64,000 bases of DNA. Source: Nonomuraea dietziae (lineage in GTDB: Bacteria; Actinomycetota; Actinomycetes; Streptosporangiales; Streptosporangiaceae). Numbering within the stretch: the first letter of the stretch is position 1; each line of letters opens with the position of its first letter. The notes under the pieces were generated by a model. The model had not been told where the DNA came from and did not search any database. It saw only the letters and a list, made by a program, of their open reading frames with translations. The position numbers were made by a program, and so were the translations under genes. Where the stretch lies: the NCBI RefSeq assembly GCF_014195505.1, contig NZ_JACIBV010000002.1, forward strand, positions 124,001 through 188,000. The letters are read 5' to 3'. Of this stretch, positions 25,189 through 33,788 are shown piece by piece.

Positions 25189-26514
25189 TCAGGCGGCCAC
25201 GCCGCGGGCGATGTAAAGGTTCATGTCGGTGAAGTCGACGGTGATGTTGTAGGGCTTCCAGAAGCAGTGGGAGAACCAGCCCATCGTGTCGAACCCTGTC
25301 CCATAGGGCCAGGGCACGTTGACCGGCTGGTTCGGGTTCGTATAGGAGTAGACCTCCTTGGCGACGGCGTTGCCGAGGCGGATCTCCTTCGGGTAGCAGG
25401 GGTAGACGACGGCCGGGTGGCTTTGGGCGAAGGTTCCGACCTGGCGGTCGTAGTCGGTGCGGATACCCAACTGCTCGGCCGTTTCCCCGCGCATGCCCGC
25501 GGCGATCTCGCTGCCTCCGCCGAAGTTCACACCCACCACCCCTGTGCGGGAGCCGGCGACGCCGGCGAAGCTGCCCGTGCTGTGCAGGTATTGCTCACGG
25601 GCCAGCCACAGCGGCAGGGGTTCGGCGCCCGCCCGTGTGGCGGCGGCGTGTGCCTTCCCGGCCGTTTCGGGGGTGCGGCGGCGCAGGATCAGTTGCCGGC
25701 CCGCGTAGTCGAAGGTGGTCAGCAAGTGGTAGAAGACCCACGTGCCGATCAGGCCGTCACTGTCGGTGTCGACATCTCCGCCCGACTCCGTCGCCGACCA
25801 GCCCACCGGGATGTTGCGCAGTTCGATGCCGCCCAGTTTGAAGGAGTCCAGCATCCCGTAGTGCGCCCATATGGAACCGCCCTCGAAATCGATCTTCTGA
25901 CTGGCGACGGGGCTCAGCCCTGCCTCCTTGGCCACCGACGCGCGCATGCCCAGATTCGGGGCGCCGGTGTAGAACGAGAAGCGCTTCGTCGGCCCGCCGT
26001 TGAGCGAAACCTCCACCAGCGGCATCGGGTCTGTCTGCTTCCACGGCACCCGCGCGGTCTGGCCGTGGACCTGATACGCCTCGCCGCGGACTGCCGCGAA
26101 CCACTTGGCGTAGCTGTCCTCGCCGGCCGCTTTCCAGTGGGGGACGGACAGGCCGAATTCGTCCTGCCGGATGTAGCAGTCGGCCAGGAAGTGGTTGGCG
26201 TCCTTGTCGTCGGGCGCCAGCTGGAGGGCCATCTTGAGGTATTTTTCAGCGACCGCGAACCGATTGGCCAGCAGCGCTACATAGCCGCGCCGGCGGGCCG
26301 CGTGCAGGTTCTTGGGGTCCTTTCTGAGGATCTCCTCGTACGCGCGGCCGGCCTGCTCGAACTTTCCGGCCTTGAACAGCGCGTCCGCGTCGGCGCTGTC
26401 GGCCAGCGCCGTGGCCGCCTCACCCAGCAGCGGCACCGTCGCGGCCGCACCGGCCAGCACCGCGGCGCCTCGCAACACCGAACGCCGGTCCCATCCCCCG
26501 TCATTCACCAACAC
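25189..26514 (-). CDS. Tat-exported TPR protein with degenerate aspartyl-protease-like lobes
   Basis: 441 residues; GTG start at 26514 (or 26508) behind GAGGAGAAGG. WDRRSVLRGAAVLAGAAATV is a Tat signal. Residues ~40-130 are TPR-like helices (ALFKAGKFEQAGRAYEEIL, AEKYLKMALQLAPDDKDANH). Residues ~165-280 follow a retropepsin-like lobe, but the catalytic DTGA is YTGA (Tyr182). The expected strand GLIGTWVFYHLLTTFDYAGR follows. A second lobe near 326-334 has VNFGGG where DTG would stand. Both active-site aspartates are therefore missing, so it is probably a binding or scaffold protein outside the cell. It slightly overlaps a truncated peptidase gene upstream. Confidence 0.75.
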   Translation of the reverse strand: MLVNDGGWDRRSVLRGAAVLAGAAATVPLLGEAATALADSADADALFKAGKFEQAGRAYEEILRKDPKNLHAARRRGYVALLANRFAVAEKYLKMALQLAPDDKDANHFLADCYIRQDEFGLSVPHWKAAGEDSYAKWFAAVRGEAYQVHGQTARVPWKQTDPMPLVEVSLNGGPTKRFSFYTGAPNLGMRASVAKEAGLSPVASQKIDFEGGSIWAHYGMLDSFKLGGIELRNIPVGWSATESGGDVDTDSDGLIGTWVFYHLLTTFDYAGRQLILRRRTPETAGKAHAAATRAGAEPLPLWLAREQYLHSTGSFAGVAGSRTGVVGVNFGGGSEIAAGMRGETAEQLGIRTDYDRQVGTFAQSHPAVVYPCYPKEIRLGNAVAKEVYSYTNPNQPVNVPWPYGTGFDTMGWFSHCFWKPYNITVDFTDMNLYIARGVAA

Positions 26515-26755
26515 CTTCTCCTCTCGTGATCACCTTCGCCGGAACCTTGTGTCCACGGACGGTCACCGCAGCCACCCGCTTGGTCGGCCCGTTCGGGTTC
26601 GACCAGTCGACCGGTACGGTCACCGTGCCGCCGCAGTCCACCTCGGGCTTGTCCGGAGACGGCTTCCAGTCCACGGTGGACGGCGCCGCGCTCGCGGTGC
26701 TGATGATGCCGACGGACCCGGCCGCCGCCACGGCGGCTGCCACGCCTGTGCGCAT
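26501..26755 (-). pseudogene. 5' fragment of a secreted S33-type (tripeptidyl-aminopeptidase-like) hydrolase
   Basis: From the ATG at 26755 (GAGGAGG upstream) it encodes 84 residues. A signal peptide ends in STASAAP, followed by VDWKPSPDKPEVDCGGTVTV and PVDWSNPNGPTKRVAAVTVR. That is the start of SCO-type S33 peptidases (CxTxxVPLDWxxPxG). The frame stops 14 bases inside the next gene, long before the catalytic domain. A full member has about 450-500 residues. Either it is a fusion scar or a short exported peptide. Confidence 0.55.
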
Positions 26756-26984
26756 GACTGCCTCCTCAGGCTGCTTCACGACGTAGGGTCGCCGGCCCGA
26801 CGAGCACATCCTGCGCGTACGACGGGCTCGCGCCGACAGTGATGCGCTGTGGTCCATGCCTCCACTGAAGACGGAAGACTGTTGCCGTGACGTATGCGTT
26901 TTTCGATACGCCCGCGATACACGAAATCCCGGCCTCAAGGAGGCCTGGGGGGATCGGCGCCGATTCCTGCTGTTCCCGGTCGAG

Positions 26985-27081
26985 CGAGGGCGGGGTGTCC
27001 CCGGCCGACTCGGCCACCGAGTACGGCATCGGACGCTCCACCATCCACCGCATCACCCACAGGCGGGAGACCTCCAGGTAG
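26985..27081 (+). pseudogene. helix-turn-helix remnant (resolvase/recombinase-like)
   Basis: GVSPADSATEYGIGRSTIHR is a textbook HTH of the kind found at the C-terminus of serine recombinases or in small DNA-binding proteins (GVSxAxLAxxYGVxRSTIxRI). It is followed by stop codons; nothing upstream continues the family. The remainder of 26.76-27.17 kb shows no gene. Confidence 0.4.
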
Positions 27082-27169
27082 GGCGCTCACAGGCCGAAGC
27101 CGGACCGTCGTGGGTTCCGGCCCCGTGCACAGCCGCGACTTGCTGAGGAGCCTGGTACAACGCCCGCCC

Positions 27170-27529
27170 TCAGTGCAGTCGGTAGACCTGCGCTTCGAGC
27201 CAGGCCACGCATCGTTCGATCTGTTCGCGGCTCAGCCCGGTGGCTTCCTCCAACTGCTCAACGGTGAGCGCTTCAGACCTGTCCAGGGCTCTGGCCATCT
27301 TCCCCGCCCACAGTTCCTCGTCGACGAAGGGACGATGGCGGTAGTGCTCCTGCAGCGCGGCGAGATGCTCACGGCTGCAGCTGGTCAGGAAGCGCTGGCC
27401 GTCGCGTGCGGGGTCGCTGGCGTGCGTCACCGAAGAGTCCGGTGCCATGCCGTGGACCTCCATCCCCTCATGGATCGCCATGCCACACCAGCCGCATAGC
27501 TGAGGTCCTTCCGGCTTCTCGCTGTCCAT
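27170..27529 (-). CDS. conserved small actinobacterial protein with CxxC zinc-knuckle-like start
   Basis: 119 residues. The N-terminus has CGWCGMAIHEG, a CxxC pair, and LTSCSREHLAALQEHY adds a third Cys plus His, a possible metal site. The C-terminal part (MARALDRSEALTVEQLEEAT, LSREQIERCVAWLEAQ) reads like a small helical winged or HTH-like element. I do not recognise a named family, but the composition and codon pattern are those of a real gene. It is transcribed away from the adjacent remnants. Confidence 0.68.
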   Translation of the reverse strand: MDSEKPEGPQLCGWCGMAIHEGMEVHGMAPDSSVTHASDPARDGQRFLTSCSREHLAALQEHYRHRPFVDEELWAGKMARALDRSEALTVEQLEEATGLSREQIERCVAWLEAQVYRLH

Positions 27530-27579
27530 GCCTGCCGCCTACCCGCACAGGTGTGCGGCAGCAGCCCCCTTTTCCCCTG

Positions 27580-27725
27580 TCAGGCAAAGTCTTGAGGGGC
27601 GGCTAAGGCCATCGTCGTGGGCACGTATCCGTCGAGCAGGTGCAGGTCCGGGCCGCACACGGAGTTCGCGATGACCCTGACGAGCGCGTACTGTCGGGTC
27701 CGGCACACCCTGAACGGCCACCCCC
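27580..27725 (-). pseudogene. N-terminal remnant of a zinc-dependent alcohol dehydrogenase
   Basis: On the minus strand MAVQGVPDPTV is followed, after a frameshift, by QYALVRVIANSVCGPDLHLL and DGYVPTT. This matches the zinc-binding start of medium-chain dehydrogenases (ALVRVxAxxICGTDLHL, with the catalytic Cys and His). It then ends at the stop at 27580-27582. The remaining ~300 residues of such an enzyme are absent. Confidence 0.6.
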
Positions 27726-27767
27726 GTTGAGCCCGGCCCAGCGCAGCGCCCTCATCGAGCTATGTGT

Positions 27768-28094
27768 TCAGCATCGCTGGTGAGCGCCATGGGGCACTGC
27801 TGTCGACACCTGGCTCTGAGCGGTTGTGCTTGTCGTTGGCGGCGAGGACTGCGCGGATGTGCAGCTCCTGCCCGCGCCGAGGAGCACGAACGTCCACACA
27901 GCCGTCAGCAGGGTCACGGCGAGCAGAACGTAGACCAGTTCCCGCGTGCTGATCCGGCAGGCGAAGCGTTGCGGACCAGTGGTCGATGCGGCGGCCTCCA
28001 GTGCGTCGAAACGGCGGCTGAAGGCCCGGTCCTGGTGGATCAGATCCAGTTCGATCTCGGCCAGAATCTGGCGCTCTCTATGGGAAAGTGCCAC
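27768..28094 (-). CDS. DUF3040 membrane protein
   Basis: 108 residues. MALSHRERQILAEIELDLIH is the defining start of DUF3040 proteins (short amphipathic helix, then acidic residues). One transmembrane helix (ELVYVLLAVTLLTAVWTFVLL) follows, with a Ser/Thr-rich tail that may lie outside. The function of the family is unknown; it is restricted to actinobacteria. It is downstream of the cytochrome oxidase gene on the same strand (33 bases) and may share its transcript. Confidence 0.82.
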   Translation of the reverse strand: MALSHRERQILAEIELDLIHQDRAFSRRFDALEAAASTTGPQRFACRISTRELVYVLLAVTLLTAVWTFVLLGAGRSCTSAQSSPPTTSTTAQSQVSTAVPHGAHQRC

Positions 28095-28127
28095 GGTGTC
28101 ACCTCCCTGGCGGGCAGCCTTCGAATG

Positions 28128-29831
28128 TCATGACGCGTCCGGCTTCCGCACGGCTTCCTCGCCCTCCAGCGCGCGAAACGATCGGTGCGGGTAGTGAAAG
28201 TCGAAGGCGGGCCGCTCGGACCGGATGGACGGCATGCTGGTGAAGTTATGCCGCGGCGGCGGGCAGGAGGTCGCCCACTCCAGGCTGTTGCCGAATCCCC
28301 ACGGGTCGTCGACGGTCACCCTGGGCGCTTTGCGGGCGGTCTTCCAGACGTTGTACAGGAACGGCAGCGTCGAGGCGCCAAGGAGGAACGCCCCCACTGA
28401 CGAGATCTGGTGCAGCGTGGTGAATCCGTCCCCGGCACTGTAGTCGGCGTAACGGCGCGGCATGCCAAGCGCTCCCAGCCAGTGCTGGACGAGGAAGGTG
28501 GTGTGGAAGCCGATGAACAAGGTCCAGAAGTGCCACTTGCCCAGCCGATCATCCAGCATCCGGCCGGTCATCTTCGGCCACCAGAAGTAGAAGCCGGCGA
28601 ACATGGCGAAGACCACGGTGCCGAAGACCACGTAGTGGAAGTGGGCGACGACGAAGTAGGTGTCGGTGATGTGAAAGTCGAGCGGCGGCGAGGCCAGGAT
28701 GACGCCGGTCAGGCCGCCGAGCAGGAAGGTGATCAGGAAGCCGACCGCGAACAGCATCGGTGAGGCGAACGTCAGGTGGCCGCGCCACATGGTGCCGATC
28801 CAGTTGAAGAACTTCACGCCCGTCGGCACCGCGATCAGGAACGTCATGAACGCGAAGAACGGCAGCAGCACCTGCCCGGTGGGGAACATGTGGTGGGCCC
28901 ACACGGTCATCGACAAGCCCGCGATGGAGATGGTGGCCCCGACCAGGCCGATGTAGCCGAAGATGGGCTTGCGGCTGAAGACAGGGATGACCTCGGTGAT
29001 GATCCCGAAGAACGGCAGCGCGATGATGTAGACCTCGGGATGGCCGAAGAACCAGAAAAGGTGCTGCCACAGCATCGGGCCGCCGGTGGCCGGGTCGTAG
29101 ATGTGGGTGCCGAGCTTGCGGTCGGCCTCCAGCGCGAGCAGCGCGGCGGCCAGCACGGGGAAGGCCATCAGCACGAGCATGCTGGTCAGCAGGACGTTCC
29201 AGGTGAAGATCGGCATTCTGAACATCGTCATGCCGGGTGCGCGCATGCACACGATGGTGGTGAAGAAGTTCACCGATCCGAGGATGGTTCCCAGACCGCT
29301 CAGAGCCAGCCCCATGATCCACAGATCCCCGCCCATGGTCGGGCTGTAGGTCATGTCCGACAGCGGCGTGTAGGCGAACCAGCCGAAGTCCGCCGCCCCG
29401 CCGTTGACGAAGAAGCCGCTCACCGCGATGACGCCGCCGAACAGGAAGAGCCAGAAGCTGACCATGTTCAGGCGGGGGAAGGCCACGTCGGGTGCGCCGA
29501 TCTGCAGCGGCATGATGACGTTGGCGAACCCTGCGAACAGCGGGGTCGCGAACAGCAGCATCATGATCGTGCCGTGCATGGTGAACAGCTGGTTGTACTG
29601 CTGCGCGCTGACGACCTGCAGCCCGGGTTCCAGCAGCTCCGCCCTGATCACCATGGCCATCACGCCCCCGAGGGCGAAGAAGACGAAGGAGGCGATCAGG
29701 TACATGTATCCGATGACCTTGTGATCGGTCGAGGACAACCAGTTGGCGATCACCGCGCCTTTGCGGCGAGTCCTGGCCGGAGCGAGTGGCGATGTGAGCG
29801 GCTCGTCCGCGGTCGGCTTGTGAACGGTCAT
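28128..29831 (-). CDS. ctaD: cytochrome c oxidase subunit I, aa3-type
   Basis: 567 residues from the ATG at 29831 behind GGAGGGGGAG; an earlier in-frame start adds 7 residues. The protein has the twelve-helix pattern of heme-copper oxidases. The haem a ligand is in FTMHGTIMMLLF, the CuB and cross-linked His-Tyr site is in FGHPEVYIIALPFFG, a further CuB pair is in WAHHMF, and the haem a3/a ligands are in VAHFHYVVFG. It should reduce oxygen and pump protons at the membrane. No ctaC, ctaE, ctaF or assembly genes are near, so it looks like a second, solitary copy. The only neighbour on this strand is DUF3040. Confidence 0.95.
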   Translation of the reverse strand: MTVHKPTADEPLTSPLAPARTRRKGAVIANWLSSTDHKVIGYMYLIASFVFFALGGVMAMVIRAELLEPGLQVVSAQQYNQLFTMHGTIMMLLFATPLFAGFANVIMPLQIGAPDVAFPRLNMVSFWLFLFGGVIAVSGFFVNGGAADFGWFAYTPLSDMTYSPTMGGDLWIMGLALSGLGTILGSVNFFTTIVCMRAPGMTMFRMPIFTWNVLLTSMLVLMAFPVLAAALLALEADRKLGTHIYDPATGGPMLWQHLFWFFGHPEVYIIALPFFGIITEVIPVFSRKPIFGYIGLVGATISIAGLSMTVWAHHMFPTGQVLLPFFAFMTFLIAVPTGVKFFNWIGTMWRGHLTFASPMLFAVGFLITFLLGGLTGVILASPPLDFHITDTYFVVAHFHYVVFGTVVFAMFAGFYFWWPKMTGRMLDDRLGKWHFWTLFIGFHTTFLVQHWLGALGMPRRYADYSAGDGFTTLHQISSVGAFLLGASTLPFLYNVWKTARKAPRVTVDDPWGFGNSLEWATSCPPPRHNFTSMPSIRSERPAFDFHYPHRSFRALEGEEAVRKPDAS

Positions 29832-30412
29832 CCAGCACTCCCCCTCCGCCACTGTGGCGGGTCTGCGATCACCTGCTACGAGCGCGAGACCTCATCGCGG
29901 GGCTACCCCGCCGACCTGGCCCTATGCGTCCTGAGCTGCGGTATCGTCCATATATTGATCAGCCATCTACCTGGTGTTGTCCTTCGGCGGCTCACGCGGG
30001 TGCGGCGAGGACACGACCGGTTGGGGGCCGCGCCAACCCTGTCCAGGTAGCTACCGCTGGGATGTGACCTCCGATGACTTGGCGCCGCCTACGGACGCGA
30101 TGGGCGCCATCGTCTCGGTGTGCGCATGAGGTTCGCCGCCGATCCGGCTTTTCACGCATCACCTCCGCGAGACCGGCCTCGGCTGGGAGCGGAACGGCCG
30201 AGGGCCGGATCTGGATGGCGATCAGGCCGCGCAGGTAGCGGCAGGGCTTTGCCAGCGCGCCGGTTCGAGTCCGGCGCTGTAGCGGCCCGCCTTTCCGGCG
30301 GCCTGGCGCGGCCGGACCAGCTCTGCTCGACGCCTCCCCGAGCAGGATCGACACCTGGAACAGCCCATGAGGCAACCGCGTGATGTCCCTTCGGTGGGGT
30401 AGGGGGTCGAGC
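29832..30412. other. gap without recognisable gene
   Basis: 581 bases upstream of ctaD and of the membrane protein at 30413. Open frames here lack family resemblance. A sequence resembling a tRNA T-arm (GCCGG-TTCGAGT-CCGGC, 30259-30275) is present, but no acceptor or anticodon stem accompanies it. The A/T-richer stretch TATCGTCCATATATTGATCA (29941-29960) may hold a promoter. Confidence 0.5.
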
Positions 30413-30940
30413 ATGCTGAGGAGCGCGCTGTGGCAGGGGATGCTGGCCGGACTGGTCGGGACAGCGGTCATGACCGCAGGTGAGAAGCTGGAACAGCGGC
30501 TGTCAGGTCGCCCAGACTCCCACGTTCCGGCCAGGACCCTGGAGCGGCTGATGGGTCTTCCAGAACGGCCTCGGCAGCAACCCCGTGCGCTCAACCTGGC
30601 CATGCACTACGGCCAGGGCGCGCTGCTCGGGATACTGCGTAGCCTCATGGCCCAGGTGGGGCTGCGAGGGGCATGGGCGTCGACGATGTTCTCGATGGTG
30701 CGGCTGACCAACGACCAGATCCTGGAGAACGCCACAGGGGTGGGAGCCCCGCCTAGCACTTGGCCTCGTGGCGAGCTGGCGGTCGACCTGCTGCACAAGA
30801 CGGTCTACGGGTTCGCCACCGGCGCGGTCAGCGATGCGCTGGCTGCGCGCGAGGGGATGGGTCCGGGCCAGCGTCATGCTGCGATACGGCCGGGCCGCCA
30901 CCACGGGGTCCGCCCGGCGTCCCGCTCGGCCGGTGTCTGA
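30413..30940 (+). CDS. small membrane-associated protein of unknown function
   Basis: 175 residues from the ATG at 30413, chosen for the GGGGG ribosome site just upstream. LWQGMLAGLVGTAVMTAGEK looks like a hydrophobic helix, and HYGQGALLGILRSLMAQVGL and VDLLHKTVYGFATGAVSDAL are further amphipathic or membrane segments. This pattern occurs in actinobacterial proteins annotated only as hypothetical membrane proteins. No signal, no catalytic motif. Confidence that it is a gene is good, but not about its role. Confidence 0.65.
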   Translation: MLRSALWQGMLAGLVGTAVMTAGEKLEQRLSGRPDSHVPARTLERLMGLPERPRQQPRALNLAMHYGQGALLGILRSLMAQVGLRGAWASTMFSMVRLTNDQILENATGVGAPPSTWPRGELAVDLLHKTVYGFATGAVSDALAAREGMGPGQRHAAIRPGRHHGVRPASRSAGV

Positions 30941-31106
30941 ACTTCTGCGATGACGGTAGAGATGCGTTGTAGCGCGTCCGAAGTCGCGTAACGACAAAGC
31001 TTGACGGTACTCACTGATCGATCCGCTTTCCATCCGACCTTCCGTAGGCACCGCGCGATCGTCACACCGGCCATGGAGGGGAGGGCCAGGGCCACCGAGG
31101 TGGACG

Positions 31107-31406
31107 GGCCTTGCTCGAGGAAATCCTGCTGCACAGCGCGCCAACCCGCGATCCATGATCGGCGTCGACGATCGCGGCCGGCTGATGCTCGTCGTGGTGG
31201 ACGGCCGCCAGGCCGGATACAGCGAAGGGCTCGGCATCGCACAGACGGTTGAACTGATGATGAAGCGGCTCGGCGCGGTGGAGGCGATGAACCTCGACGG
31301 CGGCGGATCGAGCATCATGGCCACTGCCGGCACGGGCATCGTCAACCGGCCGTCGGACGCCACGGGCCAGCGCTCGCACGGCAACGTCATCCCGGTCAAG
31401 CCGTAG
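31107..31406 (+). pseudogene. C-terminal fragment of a phosphodiester-glycosidase (NAGPA-domain) protein
   Basis: The frame ANPRSMIGVDDRGRLMLVVV continues with DGRQAGYSEGLGIAQTVELM and the signature AMNLDGGGSSIMA. This is the C-terminal third of NAGPA/DUF2233 domains, which cleave phosphodiester-linked GlcNAc in mammals and act on wall or exopolysaccharides in bacteria. The first ATG in the frame is at 31155, inside the domain. The N-terminal two thirds and the signal peptide are gone. A terminator follows at 31420, as expected for the end of a once real gene. Confidence 0.75.
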
Positions 31407-31419
31407 CGGACCGTGGATC

Positions 31420-31451
31420 GGTCGCCCGAGAACCCTGGCTCTCGGGCGACC
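31420..31451 (+). terminator. hairpin terminator
   Basis: GGTCGCCCGAGA (31420-31431) pairs with TCTCGGGCGACC (31440-31451) over an 8-base loop, 14 bases after the stop of the glycosidase fragment. The preserved terminator supports that the fragment is the true 3' end of a former gene. Confidence 0.8.
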
Positions 31452-31536
31452 CGCAGCCCGCGGTGGCCGCGCTCCCCCGCACCACCGGTGGCGGCCTGAC
31501 ACGCCTTTCCCGGTGGCCTGGGCTATGGTCGGCCCT

Positions 31537-31911
31537 ATGACGGGACCGTGGAGAACGCCACAAAGGTCCATCGCGTTCGCCGGCGTGATGGGCCTGGTCC
31601 TGCTGTCCCTGGCACTGGCCGGCGTTTCGGGCTGGGCGAGCGGCGGCCCCGCAGTTGGGCAGATTTCGACCTCCGGTCCGGCATGGAGCCTGGTCGGGTG
31701 GGACACCGAACTGTCCGCCCTCCCGCCGCAGGCGGGCGGCGCCCGCGAGCACCACGTGCTGTCGCTGTGGCCGCCCGTGCGCGGCGAACGCCACGGCACG
31801 CTCCCCCATCTGGCGCTGCTGCCGTCACCGGGCTCGGACACGGACACGCTCCGCGATCCCCAGCAGCTCGCGCACCGCACCGCGGGATCGCGCAGCCCGC
31901 CGCGCACCTAG
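31537..31911 (+). CDS. small predicted membrane/exported protein, function unknown
   Basis: From the ATG at 31537 the product has 124 residues: a basic start (TGPWRTPQRS), one long hydrophobic segment (IAFAGVMGLVLLSLALAGVS), and a Gly/Pro/Arg-rich tail. It could be an anchored or secreted peptide. The tail reads like non-conserved sequence and the gene is close to the PucR regulator, so part of it may be chance. A GTG at 31513 is an alternative start. Confidence 0.4.
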   Translation: MTGPWRTPQRSIAFAGVMGLVLLSLALAGVSGWASGGPAVGQISTSGPAWSLVGWDTELSALPPQAGGAREHHVLSLWPPVRGERHGTLPHLALLPSPGSDTDTLRDPQQLAHRTAGSRSPPRT

Positions 31912-32063
31912 CCGACATCTTCCCCGCCCGGCTCCGCGGCCACCCCGCTGCGGAGTCCGACCACGCATGCCGCACGCCCACCGCCGCACTCTGGCCGGGG
32001 TACCGGCGGCCACGCGGGGGCGGCCCTGGCCGCCCCCTCGTTTTCGACGATCCGGAGCTGACC

Positions 32064-33638
32064 TTGATCACAGTGGACCGCCTGGTGAACGTGCTCGGCG
32101 GATACGGCGTGCGCTTGTTCGGCCGTCCCGAGGCACGTTCGGCATGGCTGCGCAGCGTGGCGATGCCGGAGGCTTGCGAACATCACGTCGCGGGCGACCT
32201 GCTCCTGGCCGTCGGCACCTGTTCGATCGACGAGGCGGTGCGGTGGGCAGCCGCGGCCAGGGCCGCGGCGGTCCTGGTCCGCCCCGCCCCTGACACCGAG
32301 GGCGCGGGCGCAGCGGACGTCGAGCGAAAGGCCGCCGCGCTCGGCCACCGGCACGGCGTGGCCGTGCTGCTGGCCGACCCCGCCGTCTCGTGGAGCCAGT
32401 TGGCCGGCGTGGTGTACGGGCTGGTGCTGGAAAGCCGCGAGACCGCCTCGGGACGCGGCCCGACCGACCTGTTCGCCCTGGCCGACAATCTGGCCGACGT
32501 CATCGGCGGAGCGGTGACCATCGAGGACCGGCACTCGCGGGTGCTGGCCTACTCCCGCTCCCAGCAGGCCGGCGATCCGGCCCGGCTGGAGACCATCCTC
32601 GCCCGCCGGGTCCCCGATCGCCTCCGTGAGCTGTTCCAGCAGCAAGGGATTCTCGCCCGGCTGGCGGCGACGGATGAACCGGTGTTCGTGCCCCCCGATG
32701 CCGGTCACGGCCTGACAGGGCGGATGGCGGTGGCGGTGCGGGCGGGCCGCGAGCTGCTCGGCTCGGTGTGGGTGACGTGCGAGCGGCCGCTGACCGGCGC
32801 CCACCGCCACGCGCTGGCCGACGGCGCGCTCACCGTGGCGTTGCACCTGCTGCGCTCCCGCACCAGCGCCGACCTGGAGCGGCAGGTGGAGTCCAACCTG
32901 GTCATCCGGCTGCTGGAGGGCAGCGTCGACGCCGCGACGGCGATCAGCCGGCTCGGCCTGGCACCCCGGACGATGCGGGTCATCGCGATCCGCGCGTACA
33001 CGCCCGATGACCGGCACGCCGCGCTGCTGCTGGCCTTCGAAGAGGCCACCGCCGGTTTCGGCTGGTCCCGGCCGGGACGCAGCGCGCTGCTCGGCGACAC
33101 GCTCTACACCCTCCTGCCCGCCGAACCCGCGGAGCCCGCCGAGGCGGCCCGGCGCTGGATCAGAACCCTGCACGCCGAACTGCCCACCCGCGTGCGCGTC
33201 ACGGCCGGGATCAGCGCACCCGCCGAGGTCACGGAGCTGCCCTCCGGCCGCCAGGAGGCCGACGAATGCCTGGCGCTGCACGAGAGCGCCGAACCCGGCG
33301 CCGTCCCGCCCGCCTATGACGATTCCTGGGACGACATCCTGCTGCGGCGGCTGCGCGCGACCGCGCGTACCGGCCGGATCCCGGCCCGCGGACCGGTTTC
33401 CACGCTGCTGCGGCACGACAGCAGCCACGGCACCCACTTCGCCGCCACCCTGCGGGTCTGGCTGGAGTGCCAGGGCGACCTCACCCTGGCCGCAGACCGT
33501 CTCGAAGTGCATCCCAACACCGTCCGCAACCGGCTGCGCAAGATGGGCGAGCTCACCCCGCTCGACCTGGGCGACGCCCGCCAGCGCCTGGCCATGACCA
33601 TCATGCTGGCCGCCGCCGCGGACGAACCGCGCCGATGA
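32064..33638 (+). CDS. PucR-family transcriptional regulator
   Basis: The TTG at 32064 fits the conserved start (ITVDRLVNVLGG) and is preceded by GGAG; the frame is open upstream but non-homologous. 524 residues. An N-terminal PucR-type domain (about 1-120) and a GGDEF-like/GAF-like middle (TDLFALADNLADVIGGAVTI, RMAVAVRAGRELLGSVWV) precede the C-terminal HTH_30 (LTLAADRLEVHPNTVRNRLR). PucR regulators often control purine or amino-acid breakdown genes beside them. The FAD-dependent amino-acid oxidoreductase at 33789 follows in the same direction after 150 bases. Confidence 0.9.
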   Translation: MITVDRLVNVLGGYGVRLFGRPEARSAWLRSVAMPEACEHHVAGDLLLAVGTCSIDEAVRWAAAARAAAVLVRPAPDTEGAGAADVERKAAALGHRHGVAVLLADPAVSWSQLAGVVYGLVLESRETASGRGPTDLFALADNLADVIGGAVTIEDRHSRVLAYSRSQQAGDPARLETILARRVPDRLRELFQQQGILARLAATDEPVFVPPDAGHGLTGRMAVAVRAGRELLGSVWVTCERPLTGAHRHALADGALTVALHLLRSRTSADLERQVESNLVIRLLEGSVDAATAISRLGLAPRTMRVIAIRAYTPDDRHAALLLAFEEATAGFGWSRPGRSALLGDTLYTLLPAEPAEPAEAARRWIRTLHAELPTRVRVTAGISAPAEVTELPSGRQEADECLALHESAEPGAVPPAYDDSWDDILLRRLRATARTGRIPARGPVSTLLRHDSSHGTHFAATLRVWLECQGDLTLAADRLEVHPNTVRNRLRKMGELTPLDLGDARQRLAMTIMLAAAADEPRR

Positions 33639-33788
33639 CCTGACGCAGACCTGTCAACGGTTTCCGCAGTGGCGTTGTCCCGGATCCACAACCGCGCCGC
33701 CGCGATTGTCTCCCGCGCACAACGTCGCCGGTCGCCGCCCCGGCCATGCTGGCTGCGACACCGGCATCCGTACCGTTGGAGGTTGAGC

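Noticed and set aside
28549..29838. Second minus-strand frame within ctaD
   Set aside because: It is offset within the oxidase gene and shows no family features, whereas the ctaD frame has all metal ligands.
30259..30282. tRNA-like T-arm (GCCGG-TTCGAGT-CCGGC)
   Set aside because: The stem and the TTCGAGT loop are perfect, but no matching acceptor strand, D-arm or CCA is found at the right distances upstream or downstream. It is treated as chance or a very old tRNA end, not a gene.
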